Below, in pieces: positions 12,465 through 26,000 of a DNA stretch of 64,000 nt (the stretch's first letter is position 1; each line of letters starts with the position of its first letter). Made by a program: the position numbers and the translations under genes. The notes under the pieces were generated by a model that saw nothing but the letters and a program-made list of their open reading frames with translations, searched no databases and was not told the DNA's origin. This DNA comes from Pseudoscleropodium purum. Taxonomy: Eukaryota > Streptophyta > Bryopsida > Hypnales > Brachytheciaceae. Location of the stretch: contig OZ017800.1 in assembly GCA_963969395.1 (NCBI GenBank), positions 12,060,479 to 12,124,478 of the forward strand, in the 5' to 3' direction.

Positions 12465-13030
12465 TATAGGCAATTATTTTATATAGGTGGGGTAATGGAA
12501 GGTAAAACAACTTATGTAGAATATGTAATTTATGATTAGTAGAAGTTCAACTGCTCATATCTAATTAAGTCAAAAGCAAGAATTATGTTCAATGTAGAAC
12601 TTTAGATCTCATTTAGGCATACAAGAATAATTTTTTTTCAAGAAACTTTGATTAAAAAAAAGTTCTAAAACCACACTAACTTTCTTTTCTAAAAATCTAT
12701 ATGAGATTAAAGCCTCCAATCAAAAGTTAGGGACAAATTCAAAAAAGAGTTGGGAGGAACATTTTCTTTGACCTTTTCAAGCATCCTTTCTAAATTTTTG
12801 ACTTTGATTTTTTATTGAAGTCTTGAAATCTCAAAAAAAAATTTGAAATGAAATTTAGTTTGATTTTACAACTTTTCTAAGTTCAAAGTTTCTTGAATAA
12901 AGTTATTCTACTATGCCTACATGAGGTCTAAAGTTCTACATTCAACACATTTCCTATGTTTTTATTTGACAATGAGTGGTCAAATTCTCATCTTCAAATT
13001 ATCCCATACTCTTTAAAGATTAATGATGAA
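12465..13030. mobile_element. Foldback-type inverted-repeat element
   Basis: The left arm near 12588-12651 (AATGTAGAACTTTAGATCTC, AGGCATA, CAAGAAACTTTG) is mirrored by the right arm near 12886-12947 (CAAAGTTTCTTG, TATGCCTACATGAGGTC, AAAGTTCTACATT). Weaker mirroring extends outwards to about 12465 and 13030. The outer left part (GGTAAAACAAC, AGTAGAAGTTCAACT) is also found reversed at 41655-41880. No coding frame is present. Confidence 0.7.
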
Positions 13031-13554
13031 CAATAAATTTTATTATAAAAACAATCTCTCCACCCTTCAATGTTTAACAAACAAATATTGGCATTGGATT
13101 GTAGTGAAATCTTTTCTGGTATTTGGATTGTCCTTACAATTCATTTTCCTTGGATTTGACAAGGTGACTTATTAATTTTCAAAATCATTCAGAGTTCGGA
13201 ATTTTGATAATTTTTGGCCAAGCTTGATCTTTTGTTATGGTAATTAGATGTGTAGGGCACATGAGGTCCTTCAAGACCAATGAATAAAGTATGAGCTATG
13301 TGTCAACTACACCTAGTTAAGAAACAATCATTGCAATTTTGAACCTAAACTTTTGTAAAGAAAATTATTTCTTTCTAATGCAAAGGTTTTATCTTTAAAT
13401 ACATGTATTTGCAAATGCCATGTGGGAATGGGCATTAAGTATGATAAGCTTATATGGTAGGCAAATAATCTTGCAAGACTTTCAATTGATCATACAAATA
13501 GGTTTTGCAAGATGAATTTATATTCTACAAGGTAATTGTAAAAAAGAATACTAT

Positions 13555-13815
<261 letters not shown>

Positions 13816-14124
13816 ATCACTCTAACATCTTGCAATAATCTTTCATTTCATTGCATTGACAAAAAGCTACATTTATAAGTTAGTGAATGTTCCTTGAAGC
13901 TTGAGTTCTATAAAACATTACTTGAAAAGTGATCCATGTTGCAATGTGTTACATTATATATTGAGTGTATTGAATCCTCCATTAACTTCTCTTTCAAATT
14001 ACTCTTTGCAATGAATTAAGCATTTTCATTCAAAAAATAACAAATAATGGGTCTCTTGATTTTTATTTAAACTTATACTTAAGGTATGTGTTGCAAGATT
14101 AATATATATAGGAAGCCAAATTCT

Positions 14125-14435
14125 TTCCAACCGCTTAAACAATTACACATATTTGGAACACGGATTTCTTGAGTGCAAATTTTTCCCATGTACAAAAATA
14201 GGGTTTGGAACAATTCAAAAATTTTCATAATTTTAGTTTTCAAAACAAAATTACTATGAATATTTTAGTTGAAGATTATGTTCCTCCTATACTAGTAATA
14301 TAGACTTCCTTGATTTTGACCAAGGTCTAGTTGTAAAATCAACTAGAAATTTGTTACAATATTGAAAGTCTTGGAGCCAATCATAATGTGCTACAATTAC
14401 ATTGTAAATTGTGCCATAATTAAGCATTGTTCATC
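14125..14435 (+). repeat. Dispersed repeat family R1, copy 2
   Basis: TTTCTTGAGTGCAAATTTTT, CCCATGTACAAAAATAGGGTTT, GCCAATCATAATGTGCTA and CATTGTAAATTGTGCCATAA align in order with 3985-4325. Confidence 0.7.
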
Positions 14436-14475
14436 TCCAGCTAAGCAAAATTGGACTACCCTATTCTATCCAAAT

Positions 14476-14802
14476 CATTAGAAGATTTTTGGGGCCTGTG
14501 GATGCTTGCAAGTTATCATAGCTTGCGAATGCAGGGAACAAGTTTGGTGCAATAGTTTGACGTGGCTAAGACCTTGCCACATCATTGATCATTTTTTTTT
14601 TTTTTTAAATTTAATTTTTGCATTTGGAGAATAATTTTAATTTTATTTTTGCATTTGGAAACTAAATTTTTTATTTTATTTTTTATTTATTGTTTTAATG
14701 AAAATTTTTTTTTGATAGCGAGCCGTTCCCCTCCTTGTGGGGAACAGCTACATGGAAACATGCCCGAAATAGGCTTCTGGACCCTCCAAAACTCTTCTAA
14801 TG
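14476..14802. mobile_element. TIR element family T2 (CATTAGAAGATTTTTGG ends), copy 1, 327 bp
   Basis: The left end CATTAGAAGATTTTTGGGGCC is mirrored by the right end GGACCCTCCAAAACTCTTCTAATG. The interior shares AGTTATCA, GAACAAG(T), CTAAGACCTTGCCAC and GGCTTCTGGA with 46318-46547. A long T-rich middle makes this copy longer. No coding frame is present. Confidence 0.82.
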
Positions 14803-14804
14803 GG

Positions 14805-16540
14805 AAGGGTGATTAGAAAGAGGTTGTATCCCATAGTGTGTGTTTCAAGATTTTTTAGAAAGTATTGAAGTATTGATTGTTTATTTGCAAATTGTACTAC
14901 TATAGAGAATTGTTGAAGATCTTTTGGATATGTTCATTTTTAGAGTTGATTGTATGTTGTTAAGTTTTAGCATATAAGATCCCAAGAGAGAAAATATTGG
15001 TATTTGACTTCTAAAGTTTATTTTTATTTATTCACTCTACACTAAAACAAAGGAAGCTTTTCAATGATAACATTAGAATGTCAATATAGATTGGATGATT
15101 TGAAGCTACACGTAAATTTAGCAATCTATCTACTTAAATTAAATTAACTGACTTTTAAAAATTAATGTTTTTAGCTTTACTTTGAGATAGGAACATGATA
15201 TACAAAATTCTTACATAATTAGAAAATTCAATTTTTTTAGATTTGGTTGGGGGGATATGGTTCACTTTTTTGTTAATTATGAAAGAAATCTTTTGATTTG
15301 AATAGAAAAGTGAACCACATCATTGTGACCAAATAAATAAAATGAATTTTCTAGTAGTGTTATAGTTTTTGCAATAATTATCATAATGACATGAAGCAAA
15401 GCCTATATAGTAAAGTATACTGATTAGAAGCTCTTCAAAATAATTCAAGTAGTGATTCAAAAATACAAAGTCTTTAGAATCTATACAAATTTTCAAAAGT
15501 CAAAAGTGAAACCTTTAGTCCTATAATAAAAAATTAATCCCTAAGCACTCCAATGTTCCAATTCTAAATGATGAATAAAGAGATTCCAAGGTTTTTTTTA
15601 ATAGTAAGCTTTTCATTCATCCAAATTGATGCTTGACTTAAAAGAACTTTCTATAAGATGAATTTGATGAAATTGAAATAATAATATATATTTATAAAGA
15701 TATAAGCAAAAATAAAGGATTCAAGTAGAGGGATTCAAAGGAGCTAAGTTTTTGTACTTGACATATTTTTATAGCATGTTGACATAGACACACCATTTTT
15801 CTAACAATAGCTAATTTGAAATGACTTTCTTGTGCTTTATCCATTTTAAGGTAAAAATGAGACAATAGTTACTTCAAATTTTGTTGTTAATTCTACAAAT
15901 CATGCAAATTAATTGAATCATACAACTACAAATTTTAACAATAAATTTTGAAGTAGTAATTATTTTTCTATACCTTGCGACCAAATGTTTGGGGGGGGGG
16001 GGGGTGATCTTAGTCATCCAATGTCTAAATCAAAATTTTCTTTAGTCTACTTTATATAATATTTAATTTGCTTTAACACAAATAGTAAATAATAAATTGT
16101 TGGATTTCATTTGAAGAAGTAGCAAGGTTAGAAGAGACTTTGTCTTGGTAATACAAACTCATTTCTTAAGTATAGTTGTACTCAAACTTCCAATTACATG
16201 TTGCTATATTAGAGATCCCTTTATAATAGTGCTATGAGTGTTTTTTGGATGGAAAAAATGCAAGAACTTATTATTTATTATTTAAGTTAAAATTTAGAAT
16301 TTATATTTGAAAATTATAAATTCAAGTTTAGAATCAAGAATCCTAAATTTACTAAGAAAGATTGCTACCAAACACATTATTAACCACTCAGTAATAAAGG
16401 ATAACTTTTATAGTTACATCTATATAAAGAAAAATAAATCTCTCTTACTAGAAAACATTGATAACACTACTCTAGACCACTACCTAGTATTTTACCTCTA
16501 CAAAGTGTCTCTTCTAGAACCAACTAAATAAAATTGTTCC
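14805..16540. other. AT-rich intergenic DNA with a 14-bp G run
   Basis: No gene is seen. A homopolymer of 14 G lies at 15991-16004, conspicuous in such AT-rich DNA and a likely spot for sequencing or assembly error. Confidence 0.45.
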
Positions 16541-16541
16541 A

Positions 16542-18183
16542 CTTAGAGCATCTACATTGTTACCAACACTTGCTAAATGTCTAACACACCACCAAACTTG
16601 AATGACAAGCAATGTTTTTTTGTTTTGTTTTGTTTTCTTAGACAAATGGTCATGTGGCCTTTCTTTCAAGAAGGTTTTAAGTTTTGAAGCTCCTTCATTC
16701 TAGGGGTTTGAATTAAAAGAGGCCAATTTCAAATATATAGTTTTGAATAAGTAATTTTCTATGCAATTTTTTGTATGTGCTGGCTCTGCATGATGGATGA
16801 AATGAAATTTTGGAAAACATTGTGGCAACAATGTGTAGGGCCTTCATTACACTCTAGCTTCTTTAACCCCTAAAGGTCGGAGACTATGTTTTCACCAAAA
16901 ATGCTCCAAAACTGCCATTTTTTATACAAGCATCAAATTTTAGATGAAAAACAATTTTGGACATATGTAACCATAGGATCTTGTAGTAAACTAGTTTCAA
17001 AAGATGTGAAAAAAATTTCAGAATTTTCCGCCTTGTAGATTACAAGATATTAATGTTTGAAGTGACAAAAACTAGTTTTTTGACCCTCCGAAAATACGGG
17101 CAGCTGCACTTCACAAGGTCAATTTTGTATGAAAAAATGTCCAAAATGATGGTATCTCTTGGATTCATTCTTCATGTCAAGTTGAATACATGCTTGAAAA
17201 TTTTTAGATCATTTGGAATTCCACAACATGTAGGAAAAAAATAGTCAGTAGAAAAAAGTACAAAGTAATTCAAAATACTAAATTGTTAAGAATTTAATTA
17301 TGGAATTGAAAAATTCTAATCCTAATGGTGCTGATGTAGTAATAAAAAATCTACATCATATCTTTTTATTTTTTTCAAAAAACATTTAAAATTGAGTTAA
17401 ATAAAGGACTCCAAAGTTTATTTTTGAGTAGGGAATCCATGATTACCCTCGAACTAGAGCACTTCATACCTTTCATCACGTAAATCAAAATGGAATGATT
17501 CAAAGCTTTCCACATATATGTAAATCTAGAAAATTAGTTTCAAATTTTTATTTTAAAAAAAAGTGATTTAAAAAAAAAAATTGGGCTGCCCATTGAGCAT
17601 TGAAAATTACATATCATGCAATAAATTTTGAATTATGTAGTCAAAAGTTATGAAAATTGTTGAGCCTTAAAGCTACTCCTCGGGCACATATTGTGTAAAA
17701 ATTTCAGCAAAAAAACTAAAATCTCCATTCATAGTGAGCTGCCCAAAATCGCTATATTGCCAAAAAACCCGCAGTTTTGACCTCTAGGGGTTAACACATT
17801 TACTTCCTTTTTTCTATAGGCTTGAAATTGCCTTCCTTTTTTTTTTAGGAAATTGGGCATTCAATTGCCAAAATCAAAACCCGTGATGACAAGTGTTCCA
17901 AACCCTTCAAAATTTCTCATGGCACTCAATCCTAACAAGTCAAGCCTTTGAAATCATTGTTCATCCTAGGTTTAGAGAACTATTTTTTATCTGCTATATT
18001 CTACTTAGAATTTAATCAATTGACTATTTTACGAGACGCATTTGATGAATATGGGTGGGGAACAAGAATTTTGAGGCCTCCTCAAAAATAATTCAAAAAT
18101 AATTGTAAACTTTTAGTTGTCAAATTTGGTGAGTGTTGGTGGCCAAACAATTTCAAGCCGGCATTGAGTGAAGATGCCCTTAC
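16542..18183. mobile_element. TIR element with AGAGCATCT-type ends, host of a nested insertion
   Basis: The left end (AGAGCATCTACATTGTTACC, then CCAACACTTGCTAAATGTC) is mirrored by the right end (GACAA, GTGAGTGTTGG, ATTGAGTGAAGATGCCCTT). Inside lies the complete TTAACCCC-family element at 16863-17794. The outer ends are diverged, so the pairing is only moderately sure. Confidence 0.5.
16863..17794. mobile_element. TIR element family T1 (TTAACCCCTAAAGGTC ends), copy 1, about 930 bp
   Basis: The left end TTAACCCCTAAAGGTC is mirrored by GACCTCTAGGGGTTAA with one mismatch in 16. The interior (TATGTTTTCACCAAAAATGC, GTAACCATAGGATCTTGTA, GGAATGATTCAAAGCTTTCC) is shared with 46755-47697, and more weakly with 36730-37637. 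No transposase frame was recognised, so it is non-autonomous. Confidence 0.85.
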
Positions 18184-18269
18184 CATGGACCCAATTGTGG
18201 ACCCAGTAAGTAGCTCATGAGACTAATAATTATTTGTCGCTATTGGTGTGAACGCGACAAAATCCCACC

Positions 18270-18660
18270 GACCTAGCTATCACCACATCATCTTATTATC
18301 TAAATTGGCAATCGTCCCCCATTCGCACAGACCTTGTCGTCAGTCTTTCCGAAGTAGCCCCAAGAATTTTTCTGATTTTTTCCCTTTGGAATTGGAATCA
18401 ATCCATTTTCGCAATGCGTGTTGCCGTGAATAGCCATGGTGGCATGGCCATACCTAAAGCTTCCTCTGGTTCTCCAAGTCCGCCTCACAGCATTCCTTCT
18501 TCGGCTCCCTTCTTTCATATCACTTGGCTCTTTTTTGTTGACTCTTCTACTTCCTTGTGTTTGTCACTTCCTCCCACATGGCTAATCATTGTCCATAGCA
18601 TAATAATTCCGCTTCTCTCTCCTTCCTTCCCTACTCGTCTCTCTCGTCTGCCGTTTTTGT
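18270..18660. other. Pyrimidine-rich stretch resembling a plant promoter or leader, no gene assigned
   Basis: TC-rich runs (CTTCTCTCTCCTTCCTTCCC) precede the minisatellite. Such tracts are common in plant 5' leaders. The open frame at 18414-18662 lacks any recognisable domain, so I do not call a gene. Confidence 0.35.
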
Positions 18661-19900
18661 GATGCATGCTGGGGCTTACTTATTAGCTAGAGAGCAGTGT
18701 AGAGCAGTATTGATTCTTTAGTGAGCTTTCTAAATTGTTTTAGATTAGGATTCTAGATTTTGGCTAGAAATTGGAACTAACATTGCTTGCAAGATAGTAA
18801 TTGCCCCTTCTTGTGCTTCGCTGTCACTGCTTCCCTCCTCTTCTCTCTCGTATACCGTTTTGTGATGTGTTGAAGCTTACTTAGCTAGAGAGTGGTGTGG
18901 AGCAGTATTGATTCTTTGGTGAGCTTCCTAAATTGTTTTGAATTAGGAGCTTGGTTTTAGGCTAGAAATTGGAACTAACATTGCTTAAGGGATAGGAATT
19001 GACATTTTTGTATTCCATTGTCTTTGCTTCCCTCCTCTTCACTCTCATTTGGCGTTTTCTGATGCGCTGAGGCTTACTTAGCTAGAGAGTGGTGTTTGGA
19101 CTTTGGAGTTATGATATACTAACATATTGATTCTTTAGTGAGCTTCCTAAATTTGTTTTGAATTATAATTTTGGTTTTAGGCTAGAATTGCAACTAACAT
19201 TGCGAGTGGGAATAGGAATTGTCGTTTTTTTTGCTCCATTAGTGTTGCTTTCCTCCTCTCCCCTCTCGTCTACTGTTTTGTGATGCGTTGAGGCTTGATT
19301 AGCTGGAGAATGGTGTTTGGAGTTTGGAGTAGGATATATTGGCGTATTGATTTTTTGGTGAGCTTCCTAGTTGTTTGAAATTAAGATTTAGGATTTAGGC
19401 TGGAAATTGCAATTGGCATTGCTTGTGGGGTAGGAGTTGCCCTTTTTGTGGCTTGTGCTCCGTTGTCTTTGCTTCCTTCCTCTTTTATTCTCTCTTGTTG
19501 TTTTTTGATGTGCGGAGATATACTTCGCTGGAGAGCGTCATTCAGAGTTGGAATATCTTGTGCATTAATTCTTTGGGTAGGTTTTGTTGTGTTCCCAGTT
19601 AATTGAAATTAGAATTTTTTTTTTGCGGTTGTAAATTGCAACTAGCATTGCTTCTAGCATAGTAATTTTCCCTTCTTTTGCTCTGTCCTCTCTGCTTTCC
19701 TAAACTTCCCTCATTTTTACCATTTTCTGATGCATTAAGGCTTACTTCGCTGGAGAGCGATGTTCAGAGTTTAAAATTCTTGCCTATTGATTTTTTGGTG
19801 AGATTTTGAAGTGTTCTTAGAATTTTCTTTTAGGATGGAAATTAGAACTAGCATTGTGAGATTGAGTTGTGAAAATTTGGACAATCTGCTGCCTTTGATT
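18600..19900. repeat. Minisatellite, six copies of 200-226 bp
   Basis: Units can be phased on GATG(C/T)(A/G)-(T/C)TGAGGCTTAC, with starts at 18661, 18864, 19061, 19282, 19507 and 19729. Each unit holds GCTAGAGAG(T/C), TTGATTCTTT(A/G)GTGAGCTTCCTA, GGCTAGAAATTG and a pyrimidine-rich TTCCCTCCTCTTC block. Copies diverge progressively towards the right. No conserved open frame runs through the units. Confidence 0.9.
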
Positions 19901-19904
19901 TGGG

Positions 19905-20840
19905 GTAGAGTGGAAGGGGTTCAAGTGGATTACGTTGTCGTGTTGAGAGAGTTTACTTCAAAAAATCATGAAGATTCTAGCTGCAATTGGGAATAGTTTG
20001 CTATGGGGTTTAGTCGAATCTTTTAATCTTCAATCTTCAATCTTCAACTAGAAATGGTTTGGTAATGAAAGAAGTCGCAAGATGATAAAAACAAGTGAGC
20101 TCGTCACTCGTAGATTCACCCTACTAATAACCAAAAAAATAATAAAGAAAATGAATTTGAGTGAACTCGTCACAACAAATCCATCAACTAAATTGATATG
20201 GTTTAAAATTAAAAGTGGTAGTCATGTTGAACTTTCAAACTTGAACATCAAATCTTCAAGTCTTCATTTTTCAAATTGCTCCCTGTTGGCCTATCCTTTA
20301 GTGGCTCTATAAAGTTAAAGGTAAAGGTGTGTGATAAGAACCCATAGCCTTAGACAGGTGAAACGGGACTGCCAAACCACAAGTTGACTGTTTGAAAATT
20401 GGCTTTTAAATTTCAACCCCAAGGTGACCAACAAGCAAGCCTCACCAATGGGAACAATATAGAAGATCAACCATGTAGGTGATCAATCCTACTTCACCGC
20501 CACAAATATAAAATGGGACTAATCCTGAGGTACTGCATAGTTCGCAACAAATTTACAAAGCAGAAATGAAACAACGAGCCTCCCAAACTGACTAGGAACA
20601 AAATAACGACAACAAGCCTCTAAAGTCAACTAGGAATAATAAGCCCTAAGCCACAACACATGAATCTTTGTGACTTCATATCTTTAATTCTTCAAAACTT
20701 GAAATCTTCAAGAAAAGTTGAATGGGACTTGTAACCAAACTCTAGTCTAGCTGCATTTTTTGATCTACCGCCAAAAATGGCTCCAATATCCAAATGCTAA
20801 GTGCAATAGAAATTTTGAAAGATAATGAAGTAATCTAGCA
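19905..20840. other. Intergenic DNA, no gene seen
   Basis: Simple clusters of AATCTTCAA near 20010-20050 are the only structure noted. Confidence 0.4.
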
Positions 20841-20844
20841 CTTC

Positions 20845-21350
20845 TCACAATTTCAAATTGAACTAAGAAATTGTCCAAAAGATACAGACAAGCAAAGTCT
20901 CGGCCTTCTCTTTTGAAAGGCAGCAGACCTCTCCTATTTCAAAATCCTATATCTTTTTCAATTTTTATTCAAACCCCAAGCATAATAATTTCTTAGAAAG
21001 ATTAACTTACAAACTAAATTCTCTTCAAATTTCAAATTGATCTAAGATACTGTTCAAAAGTTTAGACAAGCAAAGTCTCGGCCTTCTCTTTTGAAAGGCA
21101 ACAAATTTCTCCTCCTTTAGTATTTCATAACTTCCTCTATACTTCTTCAAATCCTAATTTCAATGTCTCCATAGAAAGCTAACATCACAAATTGTTTTCC
21201 CTCAAAATATCACTCAAAGATATTTACTTGAACGAGAATCATAAGCCTTGAAAGTTTCAATTGCTTTTGTTGAGTAGTCACAAACTCCGTCACCTTTGAA
21301 CTCCCATAACTTTCTCAATACAAATTCAAATCAAGCGTGCAAACTCATTT
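20845..21350. repeat. Tandem duplication, about 180 bp period
   Basis: ACAAGCAAAGTCTCGGCC followed by TTCTCTTTTGAAAGGCA occurs at about 20890 and 21065, with similar sequence before and after each. A weaker third unit follows. Confidence 0.75.
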
Positions 21351-21429
21351 TGGAAAGGCAATCTTGCAAAAAGCAAATTTATTAAATTTCATTGCAAACT
21401 TATTGATACAAAAAAATATATCTTCAAAT

Positions 21430-23039
21430 CAAAATTTGGGTTCAAACCCTTTTTTTTCCCTCACAATACACAACAACCCACACCTCTCAAAACCCAAGTA
21501 GAAGATGCTAACCTACCTGCGAGACCCCTAAAGTAGGAGGAATCAGCCCATAATACATCTCATGGGCCTCTTAATCCCTTTAGGAAAACAACCAAGGGTA
21601 AGTTCATTTTCAAAGGTTTAAATTAGTAGGCAATTCACTTCAATTCTTTTATCTTACAACTTCTAACTACAAAAACAACACAAAAAATTTATATTAGCTA
21701 AAGAACTCCAATCCAAACTAAATGGAGGTAAAAACTAAAGTCAAAGAAGAATGTTATTCCATTTGCAAGAATTTAAGGATGTGCTTAATAGTGTAAGCTA
21801 CGTAGTCTACACGTTCGGCTTTTGTTAAAGGATTCATTAGCCCTTTCAAACAAAATTGATGGCCAATACCTTCTCTATCTAGCCTCATCATACAAAACAA
21901 CTTATCTTTGTTCAGACCCTCGTAACTTGCTTCAAATGTCACATCTTGTGTGCTTCGTTTAACTCATCCTACTTGAAGTAGAATCACGAAAGCATGAGCT
22001 TCACTATCAAGATTTTCATATCAACGTTGTTCTACATGAGGTGTTTGTAGCAGACGAAAAGGTCTAGCTTCATCTCATGGGTGGATTGGCATTGGTGAAG
22101 AAATTACTAGCTGAGATGGCTAATTTGGCAACTATGACAAGGAAAGCTCTAATTCCGCTTCTAAGTCAGCCTCTTGATCTTGCAACTCCATAAAAACCTT
22201 CTAGTTCAACATTTTAAAGTCAAACTTCAAATACAAATACAAATCTTGCAAAATTAAAGAAAATACTTTGAACTGATGAAATTTGTTCAAGGCTTTTGCC
22301 CTTTTAACAATTTCATTGGCAACAAGCGTCATTTTGAAGCCATTGGAAGCGTCACCTTGAAGTATGTCCTCCAGATTCTAGAATCTCACTAAAGTATAAA
22401 TTTAATACACATTTTATGTAGTATACATATTTACATTACGACAACGTGCTTCTTGCAACAATGTTGAGCACGAATGTTAAGGGGTTGCTTATGATTTTTT
22501 GTTGTAGTTTCAATGCTAGGCTATTTCGTATCCTTAGAATTTTCAAGGAGTAGAAAGAGATAATGTGGAGCACATTTTTTTGGACTTTAGACCTGGTACA
22601 ATTGAATATTTATGTATCTCGTTATTTTGGTTTTGTAGGTTCAATTGTACAGCTGCCAAATGTAATATTGTTGAATGTTAGGTTTCTTTATATTCGTTTG
22701 TTTCATTTGGAATTTGAACTGAACATTTGCTATTGCTGGCTCTATTGGCCTCACAAATTTGTCTTCTATTCAAATCGACCATTGTGCACAAACGTGTCAA
22801 TTGAAACTAGTTGAGTGCAATGACCAATTGTCAATTAAAACTTGTGATGTTGGTGTTTTTTGAGCTGTTTCTAATGAATGATAATTATCAACTTCAATGA
22901 GAGTGCCATAGATGCTGAAACATATTGATGCTAATGACTAAGAATTGGAGGATGACCTCTATGGGTAATTTGTGTTTAAGAATTTGATACAACTCACTAA
23001 TGTTTGCGTGAGCTAATCTTCCATTTTGTTTGCATAGAA
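21430..23039. other. Intergenic DNA upstream of the SH3P pseudogene
   Basis: No other gene is recognised. The last few hundred bases may be the old promoter and leader of the SH3P copy. Confidence 0.4.
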
Positions 23040-26000
23040 ATGGATGCTATGAAGAAATGGGCTAGTGCGTTTAGAGAGTCGGTGGCCAAGCAATACCAAG
23101 TACTTGTATTGATGCGACCTATTGGAGCTATGTGCTTGTGTGTTGAGTCCGCATTATATTTCATACTATAGAATATACAATGATGCCACTGATTGCTTGT
23201 AAACTGCCTTCAGAACTTACACATTGTGTAACGATTGATTCCTACCTAGAATGAGATGAACAAGGTGAAACAGGACTTATGCAATATCCACAGTGTGCCA
23301 TTTTTCATTTAACCTTAAAAATGATAAGGATTCATTGTTTTATAATAACCAATATGATTAATCATATTGTAGAAAATATGATTTAGATGAGGCTTCATGT
23401 TGCCATTGCTATTTTATCCTTAAAATCAGTGTTGGTTAATAAGTATACAAAAGGAAGTCTCAATATGACCTATTCAAACTTGATAAAAAAAAACTATGGG
23501 ACCCAATTTGTCCTTTAGGGGTTAAGGTTCTCACCAAGGGATAGGATCTGACAGGGCTTTTTTGGCAAGCAATCAATGAATTTCTTGAACAAGGAACTAA
23601 GCTTAGGATTTTTTATGTGCACAAGCCGTCTTGAAGCCATTTTCAGGCCATTCACACAAAAACCACTTGATTCTTGATGAGGCAAAGCTTCAAAGACACC
23701 ACCAGCTTGAGAGGCTTTACATCTCCACAAAGGTTGCTAAGGTCTGTTTGGTGCACTTCCCATATAATTACAAATATACTATTTGAAATTGTGTAACTGA
23801 GATTGTACACGACATCGCTCCTAGTCATGCTATTTGTGTTTGTTAATTTTTTCTGAACTTGGGTAGCTTTTTTTTGTGGATTACTTGTAAACATTCGCAT
23901 CATGCTTTGTAAGCATTCAGTTTTAACTACCTCTAAAACTATTCCTTTATTATTGTAGCATTTCCAAAGGGAAATTGTCCATGGCGCAGAGGGTACATTG
24001 TCGACTGGTGTCAAACAACTTGAAGTTGGTAGGTTAAATCCTAAGGGATCGAAAAGCCGTAATCAAGTCTCCTATTTTTCTAACAACTTTGAGTAGGTAG
24101 TATGAGAACTTTCTTTTCTCCAATTGAGGTTTACATTCTCATCAGCACACGCAATGTTCATCACGCATTTTTTTTCACATTTTCCACAGTATGATTGATA
24201 TTATGAGTCATTTTAAAACCATGAAACCTTGGTCCTTTAGGGATTAATTTAACATTTCTCATCTTGCCTCAAGAGACACTTTCAGCATGATTTGTTCAGT
24301 AACAACTTACACCAAGTTTCTGAGTTTGCTTTGTACGTAGATATGTTATTTTGATGGCCAACTAGTAAGTTTTTAAATTTATTTTCTTTTGCAACAAACA
24401 AGCTTGTGTAGGATTGTCGCAAGTATGCCATAGAAGGGCTTGTATTGTACAGGGGCCCTTGCGAGAGCTTCCTTGCATTTTGGAGCTGCACATTCACAAA
24501 TGGAAAGGGAGTGTGACCACATGCATCAATCTATTGGCACTCAGGTTTCTCATGACTTAAGGGATATTATGGGCACCCTTAGTTTCTAGCGTCCGAGTAC
24601 TAGTATAGGGATATAACATGGGTCTCTTATTATTACAACACTCTCATTCTTCGACAATCATGTTTTCAGTGGGAGGTACTTGAGTTATGATTTTTCTTCA
24701 TTTCTTCATTTATACTGGTCAATCCAAGTACCCAAGCTGAAAATAGAAATCCCACTTTAGAAGCTAATAGTTGATTGTCGTAACTAGCAAAATCACATTG
24801 CTAGAAAAAATTAGGTTTTGATTTCTTCTTTTTATTGGTACATTTTCTTACCTTCCTTGAAGCTTACCAATGATTTATTTCATCTCCTACAGATGTGAAG
24901 GCAGTCAGTTTTAACCATTTGGCCACTTAGGGGTTAAGGAAAAGTTTCATGTCCGGGCTGTTTTGAACTTGAACTTGAAGCTTTGATCTTTTTTGCCCCA
25001 CTTACTATTTTGTATCTTTCAAACATTTTTGTTTTTCTTGTGTCGCTTAGAGCATTTAATATTTGTACGAGTGTTGAGTTTTGGGAGATCGCTGTAAAGC
25101 TGTGGAGAGATCACTTTGGGGTGTAAAGAACTAAATTTGTTGAGATCAAATTTTTATCAGTCATATACTATTCCAAGACTCTTAGGAGACAAGATTAGTT
25201 CCTAATCGTTTTAGCATCCTCAATCTTTTTCTGTTGTCACGTGATTGTGATTACTGAATATGATGAAAAATGAAGACCAAACACAGTTTCTACTCTTTTG
25301 AATGATTTTTGTCAAGTTTAAATCAGGATTTGCTGGATATTAACTTGAACTCTTGTAATCCTCTTGAACCAGCTTTGGATGTTGGAAGAAAGCAGGTTAG
25401 GAGCAGGGCTTTTTTTTTTCATTTTTTATGAAGTGCCAAGGTGGCGATGTAAAATGTTATAGTGGTGCTCCAAATTTCAACATTCATCCACATATTGGAT
25501 AGAAAATATCACATTAGTACATATCACATGTCTATAATTCTATTTTCATCCACAATCTGACAATTTCATCCATCAAGGTTTTTTTTCTTAATTTGAAGTT
25601 TTCTGATGAAAAAATTCATAAATTGTCATCAGTTTTTAGCCAAATTATTATTTTTTTTTTGTTGCAATCTGCCATGACATCAGTGGAAATCCAGCAACAA
25701 CGCCTCACATTCCAGTGGCTTATGTACAGCCATGGTTTGTTTATGCATGATCTTGATGTTTTTGTGCATATTTAAATATTTCATATTTGTTTACCTTTAT
25801 GCAAATGCTACGAGGATCATGATGTTGGACAAGTGCATTAGTTAATACATTTGTTGGAAAATAGATGCTTTGAATACCTTCATGAATCTATTGCCAGATT
25901 TCTGGTATATGTCATCCTTAAAGAACCTTCTGGAATACATTGGAATGTTTGAATGCTTTGTAACTGTAGGTTCTGAAGCACGACCCTTAGATGAACACAC

